A stretch of DNA of 64,000 bases from Berkiella sp963829835. GTDB taxonomy: Bacteria; Pseudomonadota; Gammaproteobacteria; Berkiellales; Berkiellaceae. The translations under genes were made by a program, and so were the position numbers. Numbering within the stretch: position 1 is the stretch's first letter; every line of letters starts with the position of its first letter. Below are positions 25,159-34,759 of the stretch, in pieces. The notes below the pieces were generated by a model. It saw nothing but the letters and a program-made list of their open reading frames with translations, searched no databases and had not been told where the DNA came from. The stretch lies in assembly GCA_963829835.1 (NCBI GenBank), contig CAWHKC010000004.1, positions 496,001 to 560,000 of the forward strand. The letters are read 5' to 3'.

Positions 25159-25622
25159 CCTAAATTGGTCCCTTTGACTACTCTTGCGGCTGTTTTGGTC
25201 GGGGCGTCATCTTGAGTGACAAGCCCAACGCTATCGGCACCTGCTTGTTGTAAAATCACCATGGCTCCAATTACTTTGCCGTAATTAACGCCACCATCGG
25301 CTTTGACTAATACTTTACGATGGGGTGTACGCTTTAACTCCGCCATAACGCGCAACGACAGCGGCTCTTTAGCCATTGGTGATTGTGGAGAATCGCTGAT
25401 ATTGAGATAGTAATTCCCACTTTTATCAACGCTGACAATAATAGGTTCTTTTTCAGAGGGTGGTAATGCTTTGGCGCTTGCTTGCGGTAAATCAACCGCA
25501 ACGCCTTGCTGAAGTAATGGCGCGGTAACAATAAAGATCACCAATAAGACCAACATCACGTCGATATAGGGAACAACGTTAATTTCAGCGACAAGTTTTT
25601 TAGAGCGGCGCTTTTTTAGCAT
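25155..25622 (-). CDS. tolR: Tol-Pal proton channel subunit TolR
   Basis: 155 residues. ExbD/TolR layout: INVVPYIDVMLVLLVIFIV, with the channel aspartate in the single membrane helix (residue about 22), then a periplasmic domain. Forms the proton-driven motor with TolQ. Ends in a four-base overlap with tolA. Confidence 0.96.
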   Translation of the reverse strand: MLKKRRSKKLVAEINVVPYIDVMLVLLVIFIVTAPLLQQGVAVDLPQASAKALPPSEKEPIIVSVDKSGNYYLNISDSPQSPMAKEPLSLRVMAELKRTPHRKVLVKADGGVNYGKVIGAMVILQQAGADSVGLVTQDDAPTKTAARVVKGTNLG

Positions 25623-25625
25623 TAT

Positions 25626-26363
25626 TTAGCCCAACTTTTCAGCGTCATTAAAATTAGGGCGCAATCCATCATTTTCTGGCTCTTGCCAAGACTGGCTATG
25701 CAGGCGACGAAGTAATGCACCAGAAAATTCTTCTGCTAAATTGTCATAGCTGCGAATTAATTTATCAACTTGGTTGAAATATCGGTTATAAGCAAATACG
25801 GCCGGAATTGCAGCAAATAATCCTAATGCAGTGGCGACCAATGCTTCTGATATACCTGGGGCAACCATTGCCAATGTTGCTTGTTGCACACTACCCAATG
25901 CACGAAATGCGGTCATTATTCCCCAAACAGTTCCGAATAAACCGATATATACACTGATGGAGCCAACGGTGGCTAAAAAAGGCAGCGATTGTTCTAATTC
26001 GTCTTCTTGTCTTGCTAACGCAACCCGCATTGCACGTTCTGTTCCATCCATCACAGAAGCTGGTGGCGCCTCTTGCTTATAAAGGCGCACAAATTCACGA
26101 AATCCTTGACGAAATACTTGCTCAATCCCAAAACCCTGGTTTCGCTTTTGAGCGAGATAATCATATAGCCGATTCAAATCGGTACTTAAATGGAATCTTT
26201 CTTGAAATTCATCAAATAGCTGTTGCGCTTGACGCAAAGCATAACCACGCTGAAAAATCAGCGTCCAGGAAACGACAGATAATGTCACCAAGATTAACAT
26301 CACAATTTGCACTAAGGCACTGGCATCAGTGAATAAACTCAGCAAGGATAAGTCAGTTTTCAC
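25626..26363 (-). CDS. tolQ: Tol-Pal proton channel subunit TolQ
   Basis: 245 residues from the GTG at 26363, which shares the bases GTGA with the ybgC stop and has GAGGGAG upstream; a frame from 26402 is possible but would overlap ybgC by 43 bases. Three membrane helices in MotA/TolQ/ExbB arrangement, with GLFGTVWGIM in helix 2 and GISEALVATALGLFAAIPAV in helix 3. Powers the Tol-Pal system from the proton gradient. Confidence 0.95.
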   Translation of the reverse strand: MKTDLSLLSLFTDASALVQIVMLILVTLSVVSWTLIFQRGYALRQAQQLFDEFQERFHLSTDLNRLYDYLAQKRNQGFGIEQVFRQGFREFVRLYKQEAPPASVMDGTERAMRVALARQEDELEQSLPFLATVGSISVYIGLFGTVWGIMTAFRALGSVQQATLAMVAPGISEALVATALGLFAAIPAVFAYNRYFNQVDKLIRSYDNLAEEFSGALLRRLHSQSWQEPENDGLRPNFNDAEKLG

Positions 26364-26764
26364 TCTTTTAACTCCCTCAATACCGCCGCGGGGATTGCGC
26401 ACGGTTTAAATTGCAAATTGACACACACAATAACTACCTCACCAGAACATATCATAGTCTTAGCATCACTAGGATCAAAATAGATGTTCTGCTTAAAAAT
26501 GATAGTTGCTTTACCAAAGTTAACTATCTCAGTTACAACGAAAATGTTATGTTGTAACCGTGCTGGCTGTTCATAAACAATATTAACTGCTCGTACAACA
26601 AACTGAATGCCAAAGGTATCAATTAAAGCTGGCAAACTCAATCCCTTTTCTTGTAGAAGGGTGGTTCGTGCTCTTTCCATAAACTTAATATAGTTTGCGT
26701 GGTATACAACGCCAGCAGCATCAGTATCTTCATAAAATATTTGAAGCGGATAAATATGAGACAT
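26360..26764 (-). CDS. ybgC: Tol-Pal-associated acyl-CoA thioesterase YbgC
   Basis: 134 residues. Hot-dog thioesterase with the YbgC signature YEDTDAAGVVYHANYIKFMERART, including the catalytic aspartate. Hydrolyses short or phospholipid-related acyl thioesters; commonly the first gene of tol-pal. Overlaps tolQ by four bases. Confidence 0.95.
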   Translation of the reverse strand: MSHIYPLQIFYEDTDAAGVVYHANYIKFMERARTTLLQEKGLSLPALIDTFGIQFVVRAVNIVYEQPARLQHNIFVVTEIVNFGKATIIFKQNIYFDPSDAKTMICSGEVVIVCVNLQFKPCAIPAAVLRELKE

Positions 26765-26796
26765 GAAATTACTTTTCCTAATTCATCACAATAAGA

Positions 26797-27813
26797 TTAA
26801 AGAGAATCTGGAGATTTTAACCCAAAGTGAACATAAGTCTGCTCCGTCACTACCCGCCCTCTTGGGGTACGGGTCATAAATCCTTGCTGAATCAGAAAGG
26901 GTTCAATGACATCTTCAAGGGTGTCTCTTGATTCACCAAGCGCCGCCGCTAAACTATCGATACCAACGGGTCCGCCCCCAAATTTTTCAATCGCACAAAT
27001 CAGCAATTTTCTATCTAAAACATCAAAACCTTGGCTATCGACCTCAAGTAAGGCTAATGCTTCTTTAGCAAGTGCTAAAGTGATAACGCCTTCGCCACGC
27101 ACTTGCGCAACATCCCGCACCCGCCGCAAAAGACGATTTGCTATCCGCGGCGTTCCTCGAGATCGCGCCGCAATTTCATGCGCTCCCTCTTCTGTAATTG
27201 GCGTGCGCATGACAGTCGCCGATCGCAAAACAATTTGCTTCAACTCAGCCACTTTGTAATATTCCAAACGCAATACAATGCCAAAACGATCGCGCAAAGG
27301 GGATGTTAACATCCCTGCACGTGTCGTTGCGCCAATCAACGTAAAAGGCGGTATATCTAGTTTAATACTTCTGGCAGCAGGACCTTCACCTATCATAATG
27401 TCAATTTGAAAATCTTCCATCGCCGGATATAACACTTCTTCAACGATAGGACTTAAACGGTGAATTTCATCAATAAACAAAACGTCACGTTCTTGTAAAT
27501 TCGTTAAGATAGCAGCCAGATCGCCAGCGCGTTCGATCACCGGCCCCGAAGTTTGCTTGATATTGACTCCTAATTCATTGGCAACAATATTGGCAAGGGT
27601 TGTTTTTCCTAAACCAGGAGGTCCAAAAATCAATAAATGATCCATTGCCTCTTGGCGATTCTTGGTCGCTTCTATAAAAATATTCAACTGCTCACAAGCA
27701 GCATCTTGCCCGGTATAATCTGATAAATGTTGCGGCCTAATGGCAGCTTCTGTGATGCCTTCAACATGATTAACAGCCCCGGATACGACTCTGTCGGTTA
27801 CTTCACTTGTCAT
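26797..27813 (-). CDS. ruvB: Holliday junction branch migration helicase RuvB
   Basis: 338 residues. AAA+ motor with Walker A FGPPGLGKTTLANI (about 63-76), Walker B VLFIDEIHRL, the GATTRAGMLTSPLRDRFG arginine-finger region, and the C-terminal winged helix. Drives branch migration with RuvA. The start overlaps the ruvA stop by four bases. Confidence 0.98.
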   Translation of the reverse strand: MTSEVTDRVVSGAVNHVEGITEAAIRPQHLSDYTGQDAACEQLNIFIEATKNRQEAMDHLLIFGPPGLGKTTLANIVANELGVNIKQTSGPVIERAGDLAAILTNLQERDVLFIDEIHRLSPIVEEVLYPAMEDFQIDIMIGEGPAARSIKLDIPPFTLIGATTRAGMLTSPLRDRFGIVLRLEYYKVAELKQIVLRSATVMRTPITEEGAHEIAARSRGTPRIANRLLRRVRDVAQVRGEGVITLALAKEALALLEVDSQGFDVLDRKLLICAIEKFGGGPVGIDSLAAALGESRDTLEDVIEPFLIQQGFMTRTPRGRVVTEQTYVHFGLKSPDSL

Positions 27814-28418
27814 ACTTTTGCTAATCCTTGCAGTGCTTCCTTAATAATATGCTCACAACTTTGCGTAGTATCTTGTACTTTAGAAACAGCCTTTGTTGCT
27901 TCTGCTTGCTTATATCCTAAAGAAATTAAAGCTGAAATAGCTTCTTCTTTGGGTGAATCACCCTGTCTTTGCTGCAATAGATTGGATCCAGATCCCATGC
28001 TCCAAGATAAATTTAACTTTGGTAACCTATCTTGCATTTCAACTAAAATTCTTTGTGCAGTTTTTGCACCAATGCCCGGAAGGCGCTGCAAGCGACCAAT
28101 TTCTTGAGACATCACCACATCAATAAAATCTTGTGGCGTTAAACCGGATAAAATAGCTAAAGCCACTTTAGGACCAACACCATTGACTTTAATGATTTCT
28201 TGAAACAAACGGCATTCTTCATTGGTGGCAAAACCATATAAAATATGCGCATCCTCACGAACAATAAAATGTGTTCGCAATATCAACTCGCTCCCGATTT
28301 CTGGCAAGGTAAAAAAAGTCGATAAAGGTGCTTGTAAACAATACCCTACCCCTTGCACATCAATCATCAAGTGTGGAGGGAATTTTTCAATTAATTTACC
28401 GCGAAGTTGTCCTATCAT
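27810..28418 (-). CDS. ruvA: Holliday junction DNA-binding protein RuvA
   Basis: 202 residues. N-terminal OB fold, two helix-hairpin-helix units (VNGVGPKVALAIL and LPGIGAKTAQRILVEM), a flexible linker, and a C-terminal domain that contacts RuvB (EAISALISLGYKQAEA). Starts inside the 3' end of ruvC. Confidence 0.98.
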   Translation of the reverse strand: MIGQLRGKLIEKFPPHLMIDVQGVGYCLQAPLSTFFTLPEIGSELILRTHFIVREDAHILYGFATNEECRLFQEIIKVNGVGPKVALAILSGLTPQDFIDVVMSQEIGRLQRLPGIGAKTAQRILVEMQDRLPKLNLSWSMGSGSNLLQQRQGDSPKEEAISALISLGYKQAEATKAVSKVQDTTQSCEHIIKEALQGLAKV

Positions 28419-28962
28419 ACCCTATCCATTGTTTTGATCGTTTTTGTTTACGCACAGTGCGTGTTGCCTTTGCCGGATGTCCAAAAGTGTTCGTATGTAA
28501 ATGACATAATGCCACCGCCAAAGCATCTGCTGCATCGGCTTGAGGTTTTACTTTTAAGTTTAATAAAATTTGGATCATATGTTGTATTTGTGTTTTATCT
28601 GCACTGCCCTTGCCGACAATAGCTTGCTTAATTTGACGAGGCGCATATTCAAAAACCGGAATATTCTCTGCCATCACTGCAGCAATCGCAACCCCTCGTG
28701 CTTGCCCCAACTTCAGCGCTGAATTGACATTTTTTTGCACAAAGATTTGCTCAATAGCTAATTCCGTGGGTTTAAATTGTTTAACGATATCTTGGATCTC
28801 TGCAAATAACCGACCAAGTCGGGTTGGCATATCTATCGCCGTTAAACGAACACAGCCACCCATTAAACAAATCGGTTGCCCATTGTCTTTTAGCTCAATG
28901 ATGCCAAACCCCGTTATCCTGGAGCCTGGATCAATTCCTAAGATCCTTCTTGTGTTAGGCAC
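28396..28962 (-). CDS. ruvC: Holliday junction resolvase RuvC
   Basis: 188 residues, slightly longer than the usual 173, with a basic tail. RNase H-like fold with ILGIDPGSRITGFG (first catalytic aspartate), LAIEQIFVQKN (glutamate) and QADAADALAVALCHLH (acidic pair). Cuts junctions that RuvAB has moved. Overlaps ruvA by 23 bases. Confidence 0.97.
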   Translation of the reverse strand: MPNTRRILGIDPGSRITGFGIIELKDNGQPICLMGGCVRLTAIDMPTRLGRLFAEIQDIVKQFKPTELAIEQIFVQKNVNSALKLGQARGVAIAAVMAENIPVFEYAPRQIKQAIVGKGSADKTQIQHMIQILLNLKVKPQADAADALAVALCHLHTNTFGHPAKATRTVRKQKRSKQWIGYDRTTSR

Positions 28963-28964
28963 AT

Positions 28965-29705
28965 TTATCCTAATTGACGACCAATTTCATCTGATATCTC
29001 TGCGTTTGAATACACTTCTTGAACATCATCAAGATCTTCTAACATATCAACCATTTTCATAAATTGCACGGCGTCTTCAACGTTAAGCGGTACATTGACC
29101 GATGCTGTCATAGTCACATCTGCACTTTCAGGGTTAAATCCTGCCGCTTTCATCGCATCAACCACATTACTAAAGCTTTCAGGCGTTGTATTAACAATCA
29201 ACGTACCATCTTCTTGTTTTACCACATCTTCAGCTCCGGCTTCGATTGCCGCTTCCATCAACTTATCTTCATCTGTTCCTTTAGCAAAAACAATTTGACC
29301 TACCTTTGTAAAAAGATAGGCTACCGATCCATCTGTTCCTAAATTACCACCCATTTTGGTAAACGCATGACGTACTTCAGAGACTGTGCGATTACGATTA
29401 TCTGATAAACAATCGACCATCACCGCTACACCATTGGGACCATATCCTTCATAACGAATAGATTCCATAGCGGTTTCATCCCCTCCACCAATGCCTCGCT
29501 TGATGGCTCTATCAATGGTGTCACGAGTCATGTTCTGAGCAAGTGCTTTATCCACGGCAATGCGTAAGCGCGGATTGTTGATATCAGAACTCAATCTCGC
29601 GGCAGTTGTTATTTCTCTGATGAGTTTTGTGAATATTTTACCGCGTTTAGCGTCTTGGGCACCTTTTCTATGCTTAATATTAGCCCATTTACTATGACCA
29701 GCCAT
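28965..29705 (-). CDS. yebC: YebC/PmpR family regulator or translation factor
   Basis: 246 residues. Begins MAGHSKWANIKHRKGAQD, the family signature, with the AIKRGIGGG and YEGYGPNGVA motifs. Members are known as transcriptional regulators and, more recently, as helpers of translation of proline-rich sequences. Two bases before ruvC, as in many gammaproteobacteria. Confidence 0.97.
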   Translation of the reverse strand: MAGHSKWANIKHRKGAQDAKRGKIFTKLIREITTAARLSSDINNPRLRIAVDKALAQNMTRDTIDRAIKRGIGGGDETAMESIRYEGYGPNGVAVMVDCLSDNRNRTVSEVRHAFTKMGGNLGTDGSVAYLFTKVGQIVFAKGTDEDKLMEAAIEAGAEDVVKQEDGTLIVNTTPESFSNVVDAMKAAGFNPESADVTMTASVNVPLNVEDAVQFMKMVDMLEDLDDVQEVYSNAEISDEIGRQLG

Positions 29706-30158
29706 TTAATAAACCTCCGGGACAAATTTTAAAATTGCATCACGATTGGTTGTTGAAATCACTTTCGCGATTGCTTCTTCTTTAGTTACCCAACAATAAT
29801 CAAGATGTTCTTGGCTAAGTTTTATCTCAACCAAGCTTTTTAGTTTAAAGCAAAATACATGTTCTAAGTTTCGCGTTATCCCTGGCGCATATCGATATTG
29901 CCACTTAGGATATATTTCAAACCAAGCTTGTTCGTGACAATCACGCATCTCCCCATTTGCCGGACCTAACCCTGTTTCTTCTTCTAATTCGCGCCAAGCG
30001 CTGATAATTGGCTCTAATTCCGAGCTATTCATACTCCCGGTTACTGATTGCCAAAAATCAGGAGAATCCTTGCGCTGAAGCAATAATACCTTTGCAATGG
30101 GTGTGTATACCACCACCAGTACTGATTCAGGCCTTTTGTAAACAGGTGAATGGTTCAT
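29706..30158 (-). CDS. nudB: Dihydroneopterin triphosphate diphosphatase
   Basis: 150 residues with a Nudix box (GSMNSSELEPIISAWRELEE, continuing into ETG). Removes pyrophosphate from dihydroneopterin triphosphate in folate synthesis. Context (nudB-yebC-ruvCAB) supports the specific assignment. Ends one base before yebC begins. Confidence 0.9.
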   Translation of the reverse strand: MNHSPVYKRPESVLVVVYTPIAKVLLLQRKDSPDFWQSVTGSMNSSELEPIISAWRELEEETGLGPANGEMRDCHEQAWFEIYPKWQYRYAPGITRNLEHVFCFKLKSLVEIKLSQEHLDYCWVTKEEAIAKVISTTNRDAILKFVPEVY

Positions 30159-30273
30159 CTTACACTTAGGGAGAGAAACGAAAACTAGGGTGACAAGATT
30201 TAATATCGATTATAACATGGTCAGCTTTTAGACAAAAAGGAGTCGTATCATCGGGCTCCTAAAACTTTACTTT

Positions 30274-30285
30274 AGTTTTAAAACT
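30274..30285. promoter_or_regulatory. 12-base palindrome upstream of the pilS leader gene
   Basis: AGTTTTAAAACT lies about 70 bases before the next start, in the nudB-pilS divergent gap (30159-30355). It could be an operator; no partner is known. Confidence 0.3.
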
Positions 30286-30355
30286 AGATAAATTATAACT
30301 ACAGCTACCCACAAAGAAGTTGCTCAACTAAACCTACCGCATCGGAAAAACTTTT

Positions 30356-30613
30356 ATGCTTATACGTATTATCCTCTTTTTTGCCATCCTCACTTTGATC
30401 GCCTGGGGAGCGTTATGGTTCCTCCGATTTTACTTCCAGCGTTGGTTACGTAACCTTACCGGCAATGGCAATGCAGCAGGGCCCCAAGCAGAGCAAAAAT
30501 CAATAAGTGAGAAACTCATCCAATGCGCTTATTGCCAAACCTTTACCCCTCAATCTAAAGCTATCCAAGCAAAGGGAAGCTATTATTGTTGTCAGGAACA
30601 TGCCAATCTATAG
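30356..30613 (+). CDS. Small membrane-anchored zinc-finger-like protein (PP0621 type)
   Basis: 85 residues: one N-terminal membrane helix (about 4-26), then a basic stretch, and a C-terminal four-ligand cluster (CAYC, then YYCCQEH). Proteins of this build precede pilS or similar kinases in many gammaproteobacteria; no function is established. Ends 24 bases before pilS. Confidence 0.75.
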   Translation: MLIRIILFFAILTLIAWGALWFLRFYFQRWLRNLTGNGNAAGPQAEQKSISEKLIQCAYCQTFTPQSKAIQAKGSYYCCQEHANL

Positions 30614-30637
30614 CAAGTATTCCAAGGATGGATTCAG

Positions 30638-32260
30638 ATGCAGCTATATAGCAACCAAGAGTCACAAAATACCTCATCAGACCACTGGCAAGCCTTAACG
30701 CTGTTTAATCTCTATCGTGTGATATTAGTGCTTGGTTTTATAGCAATCATCCAACTTGATATTGATATTAGCTTTTTGGGCGTTTTTGAAGAAAGACTCT
30801 ATAAACAAGCAACGTTCAGTTATTTCATTATCAGTATCATTTTTTTAATTATTTCTTTGTCATACAAAAAGCATTATCAGTGGCAAGCCAACATCCCCAT
30901 TTTTGTCGACATTGTTGCAATTATCGTTATTATGCATGCCAGTGGCGGCCTTATCACAGGTATTGGGATATTACTGATTGTAGTTGTTGCTGCCCATAGT
31001 TTATTAGTACCAGGAAAGCTCTCATTTTTTAGCGCAGCAACTGCAGCCATTGGATTATTTATAGAGCAAAGTTACACCGTATTAGTGCAACACAACCCCA
31101 TTAATATTTATACCCAAGTTGGTTTACTTGGGATTGTTATATTTGCAACCTCCTTTGTCACAAATATTCTCTCTTTACGTGCCAGAAAAACTCAAATCAT
31201 TGTTGAAAGCCAAGCCCAACAACTTGCTACCTCTCAACAATTAAATGCCTATATTGTTTCAGCAATGCATGCCGGTGTTTTGGTACTCGATAATCAGCAT
31301 CAGATCCGTTTAGTTAATACCGCAGCCAAAATATTGTTAGGTTTGAAAAGCGCAGAACCTCTGGATACGATAAATGACTTACCAATGCCCTTTAAAGCAA
31401 ATTTCGAAAGATGGCAAAAGCAAGGTAGAAGTACACCACAACAAATGACTCCAACGGGACCGGAAGTTAGGCTCAGTTTTCATCCTCTTGGTAAACCTTT
31501 ACCAGTAGGTACTTTAATTTTTATTTATAATGCTTCAGAAGAAACCAGACATGCTCAAGATCTTAAATTAGCTTCCCTTGGCCATCTCACAGCAAATATA
31601 GCGCATGAACTACGCAATCCATTAGGAGCAGCAAGTCACGCCGCTCAATTGCTTGCTGAATCCACCCAATTTACAACAGAAGATCAACATCTTCTTAAAA
31701 TGATTAAAAGTTCATGCGATCGCATGAATACCGTTATTCAAAACGTACTTTCACTATCTGGCAGAAAACCTGCCAAAACAGAAAGTATTTCGTTGATTCC
31801 TTGGCTAGAACGATTTATCAAAGAATTGGTTATTCCTCACATTCCTTACCCTATCGTTTCATTGGAATATGAAAGTAAGGATATTTTTGTGAATGTAGAT
31901 CCTAGTCAATTAACACAAATTTTAATTAATCTTTGTGAGAACGGCTTGCGCTATAGTTTAAAACAAACGCAGAGTGCGACTTTAACCTTAAAAGTAGTAA
32001 TCTCACCCTTCCCTGATGCTGTTGATATCATTATTATCGATCAAGGACCTGGGATTGCGCCAATGTTAGTTAAACATATTTTTGAACCTTTTTTTACAAC
32101 CGAAACAAGCGGTTCAGGATTAGGGTTATATATTGCAAAAGAGCTTAGCCAAATGAATGGCGCCAGACTTTCTCACTCTTCTACGAGCGATGGATGCCAA
32201 TTTCGAATCACCATTCCCCAAAAAGAGGATTTATCATGGCACAACCAACAGCCCTGGTAA
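30638..32260 (+). CDS. pilS: Two-component sensor histidine kinase PilS
   Basis: 540 residues. Six N-terminal membrane helices (about 23-185), a PAS domain (about 205-300), the phospho-accepting H-box IAHELRNPLGAASHAAQLL (near 322) and an ATPase domain with NLCENGLRYS (N-box), DQGPGIAP (G1) and GSGLGLYIAKEL (G2). In Pseudomonas, PilS senses pilin levels in the membrane and controls PilR. Overlaps pilR by 25 bases. Confidence 0.92.
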   Translation: MQLYSNQESQNTSSDHWQALTLFNLYRVILVLGFIAIIQLDIDISFLGVFEERLYKQATFSYFIISIIFLIISLSYKKHYQWQANIPIFVDIVAIIVIMHASGGLITGIGILLIVVVAAHSLLVPGKLSFFSAATAAIGLFIEQSYTVLVQHNPINIYTQVGLLGIVIFATSFVTNILSLRARKTQIIVESQAQQLATSQQLNAYIVSAMHAGVLVLDNQHQIRLVNTAAKILLGLKSAEPLDTINDLPMPFKANFERWQKQGRSTPQQMTPTGPEVRLSFHPLGKPLPVGTLIFIYNASEETRHAQDLKLASLGHLTANIAHELRNPLGAASHAAQLLAESTQFTTEDQHLLKMIKSSCDRMNTVIQNVLSLSGRKPAKTESISLIPWLERFIKELVIPHIPYPIVSLEYESKDIFVNVDPSQLTQILINLCENGLRYSLKQTQSATLTLKVVISPFPDAVDIIIIDQGPGIAPMLVKHIFEPFFTTETSGSGLGLYIAKELSQMNGARLSHSSTSDGCQFRITIPQKEDLSWHNQQPW

Positions 32261-33591
32261 TTGATGATGAACCAGACATTTGTAAATTATTAGCAATCAC
32301 CTTAAATCGTATGTCAATAAACACTGTCTGTGCGAGTAATCTATTGGAAGCCAGGCAATTACTTAAAAGCAAATCTTTTGATCTTTGTTTAACCGATATG
32401 CGTCTACCAGACGGAGATGGGCTAGATCTTGTCACCTTTGTTCAAGAGCATCATCCTAATTTGCCCATTGCTGTCATAACGGCTCATGGCAATATGGAAA
32501 CAGCAGTTAAGGCAATGAAAAATGGCGCTTTTGATTTCATTTCTAAGCCAATTGATTTAACGATATTACGAGATATCATTTCTATTGCTCTGAAAATGAA
32601 TAACGCGCCTCACTCAATTTGCAATGAGTTGCTGATCGGAGAGTCCAACCCAGTCCATGCGCTAAGACAAAAAATTGCAAAAATAGCCCGCTCTCAAGCG
32701 CCCATTTATATTAGTGGGGCATCAGGAACGGGCAAAGAATTAGTTGCTAAAATCATTCATCAAAGTGGGCCTCGTCACGATCAACCTTTTATTCCAGTCA
32801 ATTGTGGAGCCATTCCTCAAGAACTGATGGAAAGCGAATTTTTTGGTCACTTGAAGGGGAGCTTTACTGGGGCAACTCATGATAAAATTGGCTTTTTTCA
32901 AGCGGCTCACAAAGGGACTTTGTTCTTAGATGAAGTGGCTGATCTCCCACTGGGTATGCAAGTCAAACTTCTTCGTGCCATCCAGGAAAAAACCATCCGA
33001 CCTATTGGTAGTACAAAAGAGACAAATGTAGATGTGCGAATTTTATGCGCTACTCACAAAAATCTGCGCGATCTCGTCAATCAGCATTTATTTCGTCAAG
33101 ATCTGTTTTATCGATTAAATGTGATTGAAGTCAATGTACCAAATTTAAAAGAACGTCCTACTGATATACCCTTACTTACTCAACATATTCTAACCAAATT
33201 CGCAAAAAATAATGGAAAAGGAATTCCCATTATAGATGAAAATGCATTACAAGCTTTGATCAATTACTCCTTCCCTGGCAATATTCGCGAACTTGAAAAT
33301 ATCCTGGAACGTGCCTTAACGCTAAGTGATGGTCAGAAAATTTACCTTTCTGATCTGCAATTACCTTCCCAGAGTAAAACCAAAGACGATGATAACAACA
33401 ACCTCGCTCTTGATGATTATTTGCTGAACATTGAACGTCAAACTATTATAGATGCTTTAGAAAAAACGAAAGGAAATAAAACAAAAGCTGCCAAAATCCT
33501 TGGTGTGAGCTTTAGAGCTTTGCGCTATCGATTAAAAAAAATTGGGTTAGATAATGATGAGAATGAATCTTCTTCGAATGAACGGCTTTAG
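32236..33591 (+). CDS. pilR: Sigma-54-dependent response regulator PilR
   Basis: 451 residues from the ATG at 32236 (MAQPTALVIDDEPD). Receiver domain with the phospho-acceptor in CLTDMRLPDGDG (about residue 54), AAA+ domain with Walker A GASGTGKE and the sigma-54 contact loop GSFTGA (the usual GAFTGA with serine in place of alanine), and a Fis-type helix-turn-helix at the C-terminus (NKTKAAKILGVSFRALRYRL). Activates pilin transcription with RNA polymerase sigma-54. Directly upstream of the pilin operon. Confidence 0.93.
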   Translation: MAQPTALVIDDEPDICKLLAITLNRMSINTVCASNLLEARQLLKSKSFDLCLTDMRLPDGDGLDLVTFVQEHHPNLPIAVITAHGNMETAVKAMKNGAFDFISKPIDLTILRDIISIALKMNNAPHSICNELLIGESNPVHALRQKIAKIARSQAPIYISGASGTGKELVAKIIHQSGPRHDQPFIPVNCGAIPQELMESEFFGHLKGSFTGATHDKIGFFQAAHKGTLFLDEVADLPLGMQVKLLRAIQEKTIRPIGSTKETNVDVRILCATHKNLRDLVNQHLFRQDLFYRLNVIEVNVPNLKERPTDIPLLTQHILTKFAKNNGKGIPIIDENALQALINYSFPGNIRELENILERALTLSDGQKIYLSDLQLPSQSKTKDDDNNNLALDDYLLNIERQTIIDALEKTKGNKTKAAKILGVSFRALRYRLKKIGLDNDENESSSNERL

Positions 33592-34051
33592 TGCGATTGA
33601 ACTCGTTTTTGCCATTGCTTTAATGAGCATTCTCTTTTTTATCTGCACAGCAAACCTTACCTCATCTGTGGATCATCAGTTAAGTCTTAATGTCACAAAT
33701 AAAATATTTCACAATTTACAATGGGCAAGAACTGAAGCTATCAAACGCAACCAAATGATTGGCATTTGCGGAACGCTGGATCAACAACATTGCAGTTCTG
33801 ATTGGTCTAGTGGCTATATGGTTTTTGTCATTGATAAAAAAAATAAAATGGATTCATCGATCGGATTTCTTCGCTTGGAAAAAATGGAACCGTTGATCAA
33901 AACGCACAGTGGTAATCAAAGCATCATAAAGTATAGTGGTGATGGCAGATGTTTGTCTCGAGGTACCGTCTTTATTGGCAAAGAGAATAAGATTGTGCTT
34001 TATGACAGTGGGCGAGCGAGAATCGAAAACTTGGATGCTCAATACCACTAA
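33554..34051 (+). CDS. GspH/FimT-type pseudopilin (1)
   Basis: 165 residues. Prepilin signal with cleavage at G|FSAIEL, followed by a 20-residue hydrophobic helix and the GspH/FimT cap, including the ARTEAIKRNQ segment and a disulfide pair. Minor pilins prime assembly of type IV pili. It occupies the fimT position after pilR and overlaps it by 38 bases. Confidence 0.87.
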   Translation: MMRMNLLRMNGFSAIELVFAIALMSILFFICTANLTSSVDHQLSLNVTNKIFHNLQWARTEAIKRNQMIGICGTLDQQHCSSDWSSGYMVFVIDKKNKMDSSIGFLRLEKMEPLIKTHSGNQSIIKYSGDGRCLSRGTVFIGKENKIVLYDSGRARIENLDAQYH

Positions 34052-34096
34052 AAGATCCTCTTGCCCAGATGACTATTATACGCTATTAAATATAGT

Positions 34097-34630
34097 ATGC
34101 TATACACAAACTACCGTGGTTTTACGCTTTATGAATTAATCATTACAATAGCCATTTTCGCTATTGTGATGGTAATTGCTATTCCCGACTATACCTCAAC
34201 AATACAAAACAATAATATAAAATCCATCAGTAATAATTTAACGATTTCTCTTTTGTATGCTCGCTCAGAAGCAATGAAACGCGATGTGCCAGTTTCGGTA
34301 TGTGCGACGGCAGATAACACTTATTCAGCTTGCGGAAGTCAATGGAAATTAGGTTGGATGGTCTTTGTTAATCCCACAAGTGGCTCATCATTATCTAACA
34401 CCGCAACAGCCCCCTTAATTCGGACTGAAGAAATTACTGATCAAAATGCTACAATTGCCGTTTCGCCTTCAGTAAATATCATTACTTATAATGGCTCAGG
34501 ATTTCCCAACACCTCAAGCGGCAATGTCGCTTTTACCATCAAAGCAACTGGTTGCACCATTGATTCTGGGCGACTCGTTACCGTATCTCTAACTGGTCGT
34601 CCCGTAATTACCAACGTGACCTGCCCGTAA
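34097..34630 (+). CDS. GspH/FimT-type pseudopilin (2), FimU-like
   Basis: 177 residues. Signal G|FTLYEL with glutamate at position 5 of the mature form, then a helix and the family segment LLYARSEAMKRDVPVSVCA. It holds the position of FimU in Pseudomonas fimT-fimU-pilV-W-X-Y1-Y2-E. Similar in build to the preceding gene, so an old tandem duplication is likely. Confidence 0.88.
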   Translation: MLYTNYRGFTLYELIITIAIFAIVMVIAIPDYTSTIQNNNIKSISNNLTISLLYARSEAMKRDVPVSVCATADNTYSACGSQWKLGWMVFVNPTSGSSLSNTATAPLIRTEEITDQNATIAVSPSVNIITYNGSGFPNTSSGNVAFTIKATGCTIDSGRLVTVSLTGRPVITNVTCP

Positions 34631-34704
34631 TTTGTTGGTGATAGGTCAAAAAGCAATCCCTTCTATCGTTCATTTGCTAGGCTTGGTCTCATAAAATAGG
34701 CATG

Positions 34705-34733
34705 CTGAAAATCGCACTGTACACTAATATTAT
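34705..34733 (+). promoter_or_regulatory. Candidate sigma-70 promoter of the pilV-pilE operon
   Basis: CTGAAA (34705-34710), spacer of 17 bases, TATTAT (34728-34733), 26 bases before pilV. The only sizeable gap in the pilin cluster is here (34631-34759). A sigma-54 site (GG-N10-GC) was searched for by eye and not found. Confidence 0.4.
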
Positions 34734-34759
34734 AGTTATCTCATCTTTATGGTAACGCT

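Noticed and set aside
34631..34759. Sigma-54 promoter for pilV
   Set aside because: No GG and GC dinucleotides at the required ten-base spacing with the surrounding consensus were found by eye.
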